A DNA stretch of 11,121 nucleotides from JAJECS01 sp034428595 (lineage in GTDB: Bacteria; Chloroflexota; UBA11872). Under the pieces are notes generated by a model, which worked only from the letters and a program-made list of their open reading frames with translations, searched no databases and was not told where the DNA came from. Positions 5,982-11,121 of this stretch are shown piece by piece. The translations under genes and the position numbers were made by a program. The stretch covers positions 1 to 11,121 of the forward strand of contig DAOUHO010000086.1 of assembly GCA_034428595.1 (NCBI GenBank). Direction: 5' to 3'. Numbering within the stretch: position 1 is the stretch's first letter; each line of letters begins with the position of its first letter.

Positions 5982-7375
5982 TGATGATGGACTCCGGCGG
6001 CGGTCGCGGCGGGTCGAATCGGCGCTCCCGGCGTCCCGGGCGAGGCCGCCGCGGCGGCGGACACGGCCGGCAGCGGACCTATGAGATCCAGGAAGACCCG
6101 GGCATCGAGTGGGCCGAGCTCGAGGCGCGCTCGATGGACGAGCTTCAAGCCCTGGCGGCCGAATTGGGGGTTCAGCCCAACGGCGAGGTCGACACGACCA
6201 AAGAATCGCTGATCAATCTCATCGTGCAGGCGCGCAACGAGGGCGAGGGGTCCCTGTTCCTGGAAGGCGTGCTGGAGATCGTGGACGAGGGCTACGGGTT
6301 TGTCAGGCGCGACGCGCACTGGATGCCGAGTCCGGAAGACGTTTATGTCTCGCAGTCGCAGATTCGCCGCTTCAGCCTGCGCACGGGCGATCTTGTCAGC
6401 GGTCAGGTGCGTCCGGCGCGCCAGAACGATCGCTATCACGGGCTGGTGCGCGTGGTGGCGGTCAATGGCCTTGACCCCGAGCGCGCCCGCAACCGCCTGA
6501 TGTTCGAAAAGCTGGTGCCTGTTTTCCCCAACGAGCAGCTGCGCCTCGAATACAACAAGGCCGAGCTGACGTCGCGCGTGATCGACATCGTGTCGCCGAT
6601 CGGGCGCGGCCAGCGGGGCCTGGTGCTCTCGCCGCCCAAGGCCGGCAAGACGGAGCTGATGAAGCGCATCGCCCGCTCGGTGCTGAACAACTACAGCGAC
6701 GTGCGAGTGATCGTGGCGCTGATTGGCGAGCGCCCGGAGGAAGTCACCGACTGGGAACGCACGGTGGACGGCGCCGAGGTGATCAGCTCGACGTTTGACG
6801 AGGAGCCGCAGAGCCATACGCGCGTCGCGGAGATGACCTCGGCGCGCGCGAAGCGGCAGGTGGAGGGCGGCGAGGACGTCATGATCCTGCTGGACAGCAT
6901 CACGCGACTCACCCGGGCCTACAACCTGGTGCAGCCGTCGAGCGGGCGCACGCTCTCGGGCGGCATCGAACCGCAAGCCCTCTATCCGCCCAAGGGGTTC
7001 TTCGGCGCCGCGCGAAACGTGGACGACGGCGGCAGCCTCACCATCATCGCGTCGTGCCTGATCGAGACGGGCAGCCGGATGGACGAGGTGATCTACGAGG
7101 AGTTCAAGGGCACCGGGAATTGGGAGCTGATGCTCGACCGGCGCCTGGCCGAACGCGGCACCTTCCCGGCCGTCGACGTGCTGCGGTCCGGAACCCGACG
7201 CGTCGAGCTGCAGCTGGCCAACGACGAGTTGAAGTACTTCTGGCGCCTGCGCCGCATGCTCAACGCGCTCGACTCGCACGACGCATCGAATTCCACCGAG
7301 CTCATGTTCGATCGCATGCGCCGCACGGAGAGCAACGCGGCGTTCTTCAAGTCCCTCAGCGAGCAGGGCGGATAG
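5981..7375 (+). CDS. rho: Transcription termination factor Rho
   Basis: This 464-residue hexameric RNA helicase releases RNA at Rho-dependent terminators. Order of parts: a Gly/Arg-rich low-complexity stretch (about 5-32); a Rho N-terminal helical domain (about 44-88, with SMDELQALAAELGV); the cold-shock-like RNA-binding domain (about 92-165, with DEGYGFVRR and PSPEDVYVSQSQIRRF); then the ATPase domain. That domain has Walker A PPKAGKT (218-224), Walker B VMILLDS (300-306), GERPEEVTDWER at about 249-260, a Q-loop with SGGIEPQAL (326-334) and PPKGFFGAARN (336-346), and FKGTGN (375-380) near the R-loop. All catalytic motifs are intact. The start was set by the strong ribosome binding site at 5970-5977. 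The Gly/Arg insertion is shorter than in many actinobacterial Rho proteins. rplI follows 55 bases downstream. Confidence 0.97.
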   Translation: MMMDSGGGRGGSNRRSRRPGRGRRGGGHGRQRTYEIQEDPGIEWAELEARSMDELQALAAELGVQPNGEVDTTKESLINLIVQARNEGEGSLFLEGVLEIVDEGYGFVRRDAHWMPSPEDVYVSQSQIRRFSLRTGDLVSGQVRPARQNDRYHGLVRVVAVNGLDPERARNRLMFEKLVPVFPNEQLRLEYNKAELTSRVIDIVSPIGRGQRGLVLSPPKAGKTELMKRIARSVLNNYSDVRVIVALIGERPEEVTDWERTVDGAEVISSTFDEEPQSHTRVAEMTSARAKRQVEGGEDVMILLDSITRLTRAYNLVQPSSGRTLSGGIEPQALYPPKGFFGAARNVDDGGSLTIIASCLIETGSRMDEVIYEEFKGTGNWELMLDRRLAERGTFPAVDVLRSGTRRVELQLANDELKYFWRLRRMLNALDSHDASNSTELMFDRMRRTESNAAFFKSLSEQGG

Positions 7376-7430
7376 ATTCGGCTTATGATTTACTCCTCTT
7401 CATATTCCAGAAGCTTCGAGCGGTCCTGAC

Positions 7431-7967
7431 ATGCCAAGCGTCAAAGTCGTGCTGATCAAAGACGTGCCGAGCCTGGGCCAGATTGGCGACGTGTCCTCCG
7501 TGGCGGCGGGCTACGCGCGCAACTTCCTGCTGCCGCGCGGCCTGGCGGTTACCGCAACCGCCAAGCGACTGGCGGACTCGCACTTTCATCAGGATCTGGC
7601 CGACCGGCGCGAGGCGGCCGCGCGGGCCGAGGCCGAGGGCATCGCCGGCGCGCTGCAGGGTCAGGCCATCACCATCGCGGTGGTCGTGGGCGACCAGGGA
7701 CGCATGCACGGGCAGATCACCAACCAGGACGTCGCCGCGGCCATTCGCGAGCAGCTTGGGGTGGAGATCGACCGCCACACGCTACAGATCGACAGCCCGA
7801 TCCGGTCACTGGGCCGCTATCTGCTGCCGATTCGAGTCGCGGCAGGCGTTGAGGCTTCCATCACCCTCGAAGTGACGGAATACGAGGAGCCGGCGGAAGA
7901 GCCCGAAGAGCCGGAGGAAGCCGAGACGAGCGATGTCGAGGCGGAGGAGTTGGACTTCGCGCGCTAG
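7431..7967 (+). CDS. rplI: 50S ribosomal protein L9 with acidic C-terminal tail
   Basis: The 178-residue product matches bacterial L9: an N-terminal rRNA-binding domain starting MPSVKVVLIKDV with the signature GYARNFLLPRGLA (27-39), a connecting helix rich in Ala, Arg and Glu (about 45-76), and a C-terminal domain (about 77-149) with RMHGQITNQDVAAAI. L9 binds near the L1 stalk of the large subunit and helps keep the reading frame. Usual length is about 150; here residues 150-178 add a tail with about half Asp/Glu and repeated EEP units, absent from standard L9. The gene follows rho by 55 bases. A TATGAT at 7384-7389 resembles a -10 box but has no -35 partner, so cotranscription with rho is the simpler reading. 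No clear ribosome binding site precedes the ATG. Confidence 0.95.
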   Translation: MPSVKVVLIKDVPSLGQIGDVSSVAAGYARNFLLPRGLAVTATAKRLADSHFHQDLADRREAAARAEAEGIAGALQGQAITIAVVVGDQGRMHGQITNQDVAAAIREQLGVEIDRHTLQIDSPIRSLGRYLLPIRVAAGVEASITLEVTEYEEPAEEPEEPEEAETSDVEAEELDFAR

Positions 7968-8046
7968 CGCCGTCTGCGGATTTTCGACACCTTTGACACC
8001 CACATTGTCCCGGCAGTAACTGTGCGTGGAACCGCCCGTTCGTAAT

Positions 8047-8074
8047 TTGTCTGGTAATCTCGGCACATTAGAAT
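8047..8074 (+). promoter_or_regulatory. Candidate promoter for dnaB
   Basis: TTGTCT (8047-8052, four of six matches to the -35 consensus) and TAGAAT (8069-8074, five of six to the -10) are separated by 16 bases in the 266-base gap between rplI and dnaB. The region is less GC-rich than its surroundings. A second TTGACA at 7993-7998 lies upstream but lacks a good -10. The predicted leader of about 150 bases contains a small hairpin, GGGGA/TCCCC at 8113-8117 and 8123-8127. No other gene is visible in the gap. Confidence 0.45.
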
Positions 8075-8233
8075 CTGTCCACACGGCGGCCGTGCGGGCG
8101 AGTGTGAATTGTGGGGAGTCAATCCCCCATGCGCCGCTGTTACGGGCTCGGCACAAGACACCGTGGCGAGCGCCTGCCGATGCCGCCTTAATGGCATGCC
8201 GCGACTGATCCGCAAACAGATGGTGTTGCCGCT

Positions 8234-9568
8234 GTGACGACCGAGATTGAACGACTTCCGCCCCAGGACCTGGATGCCGAGCGCTCATTGCTGGGCAGCT
8301 TGCTGATCGACTCGGATGCCGTCAGCACGGTCAGCGGCAAGATCCAGTCCGACGACTTCTACCGCGAGCAGCACCGCGCCATCTTCGAGGCCGTCACCAA
8401 CATCGCTTCCCGCAACGAACGCTCGGACTCGGTGACGGTATCGGACGAGCTGCGCCGGACGGAGAGCCTGGAGCTCGCGGGCGGCCCGCCGTATATCGCG
8501 GACCTGATCAACGCGGTGCCGACGGCGTTCCACGTGGAGCACTACGCCTCCATCGTGCGGCGGACGGGCATCCTGCGGCGGATCATCCAGGCGGCGACGC
8601 AAATGGCCGGCGCGTCCTATCGCGCGGGCGCCGACCCCGACGACGTGCTGGACCAGGCCGAGAGCCTCATCTTCAGCATCGCCAACGAGATGGGGACGCG
8701 CGACTTCGAGTCGCTGCGCGCGGTGATGCACGTTTTCGAAGAGCAGCTCATGTTCCGGCTGCAACATCGAGGCGTCCTGAGCGGCGTGGCGACCGGCATC
8801 GGCGAGCTGGATCGGTTGACGGGCGGCCTGCAACGCTCCGACTTGATCATTCTGGCGGCGCGGCCGGGCATGGGGAAGACCGCGTTTGCGCTGCACATGG
8901 CACTGCACGCCGCGATGCACAACGACGTTCCGGTCGGCTTCTTCGCACTGGAGATGCCGGGGCATCAGCTGGCGCAGCGGATCGTGGGCAACCGCGCCCG
9001 TGTCGACTCCATGCGGATTCGGGACGGCGAGCTCAATGACGCGGAGATTGCAAAGTCCGTGGCCGCGATGGCCGAGCTCGCCGAGTACCCAATCTTGATC
9101 GACGATTCGCCGTCGCTGACGGTGCTCGAGTTGCGGGGGAAAGCCCGGCGCATGCACCTGGAGCACACCATCGGGCTGCTCATCGTCGACTATCTGCAGC
9201 TGATGAGCTCCGCGAGCTACCGCGACAATCGGGTGCAAGAGATCACCGAGATCACCCGCTCGCTGAAGTCGCTGGCCCGTGAGCTCAACATCCCGATCGT
9301 GGCCTGCGCCCAGCTCTCGCGCGCCGTCGAGCAGCGGCCAAACCCGACGCCCCGGCTTTCGGACCTGCGCGAAAGCGGGTCCATCGAGCAGGACGCTGAC
9401 GTCGTAGTCTTCCTGCACGAGCCCGAGCGCGACGATGAAGTGATTGGAAAGCCCGTGGACCTGCGCCTGACGATTGCCAAGCAACGCAACGGGCCGGTCG
9501 GTGATGTGAACCTGCGATTCATTCGCTCGCACGGGCGATTCGAGGAAGTCGCCGAGCGGTCGCTCTAG
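8234..9568 (+). CDS. dnaB: Replicative DNA helicase DnaB
   Basis: This is a 444-residue hexameric helicase that unwinds DNA at the replication fork and contacts primase. The N-terminal domain (about 8-110) begins with the family pattern LPPQDLDAERSLLGSLLID; a linker helix region follows. The RecA-like domain starts near 180, with Walker A ARPGMGKT (209-216), the catalytic Glu240 in FFALEM, Walker B LLIVDYLQL (315-323), AQLSRAVEQRPN at 359-370, LSDLRESGSIEQDADVV at 375-391 and KQRNGPVG (416-423) carrying the arginine finger region. All motifs are intact and no intein interrupts the Walker A or DRE region, common intein sites in DnaB. The start is GTG, chosen because the conserved N-terminal motif begins a few residues later; no good ribosome binding site precedes it. 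The order rplI-dnaB is common in bacteria. Confidence 0.97.
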   Translation: MTTEIERLPPQDLDAERSLLGSLLIDSDAVSTVSGKIQSDDFYREQHRAIFEAVTNIASRNERSDSVTVSDELRRTESLELAGGPPYIADLINAVPTAFHVEHYASIVRRTGILRRIIQAATQMAGASYRAGADPDDVLDQAESLIFSIANEMGTRDFESLRAVMHVFEEQLMFRLQHRGVLSGVATGIGELDRLTGGLQRSDLIILAARPGMGKTAFALHMALHAAMHNDVPVGFFALEMPGHQLAQRIVGNRARVDSMRIRDGELNDAEIAKSVAAMAELAEYPILIDDSPSLTVLELRGKARRMHLEHTIGLLIVDYLQLMSSASYRDNRVQEITEITRSLKSLARELNIPIVACAQLSRAVEQRPNPTPRLSDLRESGSIEQDADVVVFLHEPERDDEVIGKPVDLRLTIAKQRNGPVGDVNLRFIRSHGRFEEVAERSL

Positions 9569-9575
9569 CGCCGCC

Positions 9576-9582
9576 AGAGGAG
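9576..9582 (+). promoter_or_regulatory. Ribosome binding site of the alcohol dehydrogenase gene
   Basis: AGAGGAG lies six bases before the ATG at 9589, in the 20-base gap after dnaB. It is one of the clearest sites in the window, and it fits cotranscription with dnaB followed by independent translation initiation. Confidence 0.7.
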
Positions 9583-9588
9583 ACTGTC

Positions 9589-10767
9589 ATGGCCGATATG
9601 CCCCAGGGCCGAGACTTTCGCGTGCCACCCGTGATCCACGTCGGCGAAGGCGCCCTGTCACGGCTGCCGGAGACCCTGACCGACCTGGGCATCCAGCGCG
9701 CGGTGCTGGTGACGGATCGCGTGCTCGCCGGCGGGCCGTGGATGCCCACCCTGCAGGCGTATGCGGCCGAGGCCGAGGTCGAGTTGACTGTCGACGATGC
9801 GCTGGCGGCGGAGCCCACGACGGACGACGTGGGCCGCGCGCTGGGGCGCATTCACGCGAGCAACGCGGATGGCGTGATCGCGTTCGGCGGCGGCAGCGCC
9901 ATCGATACGGCCAAATCGGCGGCCGTCCTGGCGGGCAATCCGGGCGGGCTGCCCGACTACGAAGGGTATGAGCGGATTCCTCGCCCGGGACTGCCGGTGA
10001 TTGCGATCCCCACCACCGCCGGGACGGGCGCGGAGGTGACCCGCGGCGTGGCCGTCGCCGATCCCGTGCGCGACGTGAAGATGCTGCTGATGAGCGCGCA
10101 TCTGGTGCCGGCGGCCGCCATCGTTGACCCGGCGCCGACCGTCAGCATGCCGCCGGGGGTGACGGCCTCCACGGGCCTCGACGCGTTGACGCACGCCATC
10201 GAGGCGTACGTTTCCCGAAAGAGCTATCCCCTCACCGACGCGCTGGCCATCGACGCCGTCAAACGCATCGCCGGGTCGCTGGTCCGGGCGTATGAACGCC
10301 CGGACGACCTGGCGGCCCGCGACTCGATGGCGCGGGGCTCGCTGCACGCGGGCATGGCGTTTCACAATTCTTCGGTGGCGCTGGTACACGGCATGTCGCG
10401 GCCCATCGGTGCCCTGTTCCACGTCCCGCACGGGCTCTCAAACGCCATGCTCCTGCCCGCGGTGATGGCGTTCAGCATCCCCGGCGCCGTGGCGCGCTAT
10501 GCCGAGATTGGGCGAGCCATGGGCGCGGCCGGCGCCGGCGACACGGACGAAGCGGCGGCCGCGAGTGCCATGCGGATGGTGGAGGAGCTATGCGCCCGGG
10601 TGGAGGTGCCGACGCTGGCCGCATGGGGCGTCGATCGCGGAGCGTTTCGACGCGCCATGCCCAAGATGGCGCGCGACGCGCTGGCCAGCGGCAGTCCGGG
10701 CAACAATCCCCAACTGGCCTCCGAGGCCGAGATCGTGGATCTCTACGAGCAGGTGATCAGCCTTTAG
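9589..10767 (+). CDS. Iron-containing (group III) alcohol dehydrogenase
   Basis: The 392-residue protein has the two-domain layout of the Fe-ADH family. The N-terminal nucleotide-binding half contains FGGGSAIDTAKS (99-110) and PTTAGTGAEVT (141-151). The C-terminal all-helical half carries the metal ligands Asp198, His202, His267 and His281, in STGLDALTHAIEAYVS and VHGMSRPIGALFHVPHG, equivalent to the four ligands of E. coli FucO. It should therefore be an NAD(P)-dependent oxidoreductase acting on an alcohol/aldehyde pair. Substrate cannot be read from sequence; relatives use lactaldehyde, butanol, 1,3-propanediol, hydroxybutyrate or maleylacetate. It begins 20 bases after dnaB with a good ribosome binding site, and nothing in its neighbourhood names a pathway. 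Length and motifs are complete. The family call is firm; the function within it is unknown. Confidence 0.92.
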   Translation: MADMPQGRDFRVPPVIHVGEGALSRLPETLTDLGIQRAVLVTDRVLAGGPWMPTLQAYAAEAEVELTVDDALAAEPTTDDVGRALGRIHASNADGVIAFGGGSAIDTAKSAAVLAGNPGGLPDYEGYERIPRPGLPVIAIPTTAGTGAEVTRGVAVADPVRDVKMLLMSAHLVPAAAIVDPAPTVSMPPGVTASTGLDALTHAIEAYVSRKSYPLTDALAIDAVKRIAGSLVRAYERPDDLAARDSMARGSLHAGMAFHNSSVALVHGMSRPIGALFHVPHGLSNAMLLPAVMAFSIPGAVARYAEIGRAMGAAGAGDTDEAAAASAMRMVEELCARVEVPTLAAWGVDRGAFRRAMPKMARDALASGSPGNNPQLASEAEIVDLYEQVISL

Positions 10768-10800
10768 GCCGCGGGATTCCGGTCGGCGGCTGCGGAACTC

Positions 10801-10832
10801 CCGTTGTGGTTCGACGGGCTCACCACGAACGG
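10801..10832. repeat. Inverted repeat of the GTGGTTCGAC..CACCACGAAC type
   Basis: CCGTTGTGGT (10801-10810) pairs with ACCAC-G-AACGG (10822-10832) with one bulged base, around an 11-base loop. I recognise this general sequence as a short dispersed intergenic repeat seen in many bacterial genomes, from memory rather than a search. It lies 33 bases after the dehydrogenase stop and might shape the transcript end, but it has no T-run. Confidence 0.55.
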
Positions 10833-10865
10833 GTGGGACAGTCGCCGGTTGACAGGCGGGGACGG

Positions 10866-10883
10866 ATTCCCGCTTTCGGGGAC
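10866..10883. repeat. Degenerate copy of the ATTCCCGC palindrome
   Basis: ATTCCCGC at 10866-10873 matches the left arm of the element at 1370-1389 exactly. After a short loop the right arm has decayed to CGGGGACC, leaving only a 4-5 bp stem. It appears to be a third, worn member of that family. Confidence 0.45.
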
Positions 10884-10905
10884 CCTTGCCTAACCGTCAA
10901 TCACC

Positions 10906-10947
10906 GTAGGGGCAGCTCTTGTGGCTGCCCGCGCGGGCGCCCACAAG
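10906..10947. repeat. GTAGGGGC-type repeat containing a 30-base imperfect palindrome
   Basis: The 26 bases from 10906 beginning GTAGGGGC match the reverse complement of 275-300 at about 20 positions, so the two ends of the window hold related elements in opposite orientation. Within it, 10918-10947 is an imperfect palindrome: the 15-base arms match at 13 positions, with CTTGTGG and CCACAAG at the outside and GCCCGC/GCGGGC at the centre. It lies 21 bases beyond the transposase stop. Confidence 0.5.
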
Positions 10948-10968
10948 ACACCCCAGGTGCGTAAGGTG

Positions 10969-11121
10969 TCAAGCCGCGAGGGCGTCGTGGTGCTGGCGGT
11001 GGTCCCAGGCCGTGGCCTCGTGGTAGGCGGTGCGGGTGCGCAGGCAGCCATGCAAGTAGCCCACGAGGCGATTGCCGAGGGCGCGCAGCGCCTGGGGATG
11101 ACGATTGCCCATCGCCCGTCG
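10969..11121 (-). mobile_element. C-terminal end of a transposase, probably IS110 family
   Basis: A leftward frame is open from the window edge to TGA at 10969-10971, giving the last 50 residues of a protein. ALRALGNRLVGYLHGCLR followed by TRTAYHEATAW and a short basic tail resembles the conserved C-terminus of IS110-family transposases (the Transposase_20 region), in which an Ala/Arg-rich helix, LHGCL and a Tyr-x-Glu motif recur. This is recognition by eye. The catalytic residues (N-terminal DEDD set and C-terminal Ser) lie outside the window, so activity cannot be judged. IS110 elements typically lack long terminal inverted repeats, and the element end cannot be placed from this sequence alone. 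Confidence 0.6.

Noticed and set aside
5768..7279. 503-codon minus-strand frame opposite rho
   Set aside because: Shadow of rho caused by GC-rich third positions; no recognisable protein features.
7384..7389. TATGAT as a separate rplI promoter
   Set aside because: Good -10 match, but nothing like a -35 or extended -10 accompanies it.
8285..9532. 415-codon minus-strand frame opposite dnaB
   Set aside because: Antisense shadow of an intact dnaB; the translation is low in hydrophobic core and lacks motifs.
10768..10790. GCCGC/GCGGC hairpin after the dehydrogenase as a terminator
   Set aside because: Only a 5-bp stem with a 13-base loop and no T-run; expected by chance in GC-rich DNA.

Overview
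The window is GC-rich bacterial chromosomal DNA with tightly packed housekeeping genes. Two things suggest Chloroflexota, perhaps an environmental or marine lineage: a caa3-type oxidase operon with a CtaG of the Bacillus/caa3 type, and a Rho with an Arg/Gly-rich N-terminus. This placement rests on gene content and sequence style only; there is no rRNA here.

Left part (1-5341). The window opens inside a gene for a small cupredoxin (3-257, +). Converging on it from the right is a leftward cytochrome c oxidase cluster: ctaC (subunit II with a fused cytochrome c domain), ctaD (subunit I), ctaE (subunit III), ctaF (subunit IV) and, after a repeat-filled spacer, ctaG (assembly factor). ctaD/ctaE overlap by four bases and the other core genes are closely spaced, so ctaC-D-E-F is very likely one transcript. 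Together they encode an aerobic terminal oxidase that takes electrons through haem c and CuA to haem a and the haem a3/CuB centre and pumps protons.

Middle (5342-5980). A long gene-poor divergent region separates ctaC from rho. Its right third carries a good sigma-70-like promoter (TTGACA at 5739) and a roughly 200-base rho leader with several hairpins. The leader also holds a possible 33-codon upstream ORF whose stop overlaps the rho start.

Right part (5981-10767, all +). rho (transcription terminator), rplI (ribosomal protein L9 with an extra acidic tail), dnaB (replicative helicase) and an iron-containing alcohol dehydrogenase follow in order. rplI lies 55 bases after rho. dnaB has its own candidate promoter in a 266-base gap. 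The dehydrogenase follows dnaB by 20 bases with a clear ribosome binding site and is probably cotranscribed.

Right edge (10768-11121). A 200-base non-coding stretch full of palindromic repeats is followed by the C-terminal end of a leftward transposase, most like the IS110 family, cut by the window edge.

Dispersed short palindromes (ATTCC..GGAAT type and GTAGGGGC type) sit in three non-coding gaps: 258-486, 1264-1482 and 10768-10968. I found no CRISPR array, tRNA, rRNA or clear new multi-gene system. The most interesting points are the rho leader, the Gln in the usual Met position of the cupredoxin, and the repeat families.
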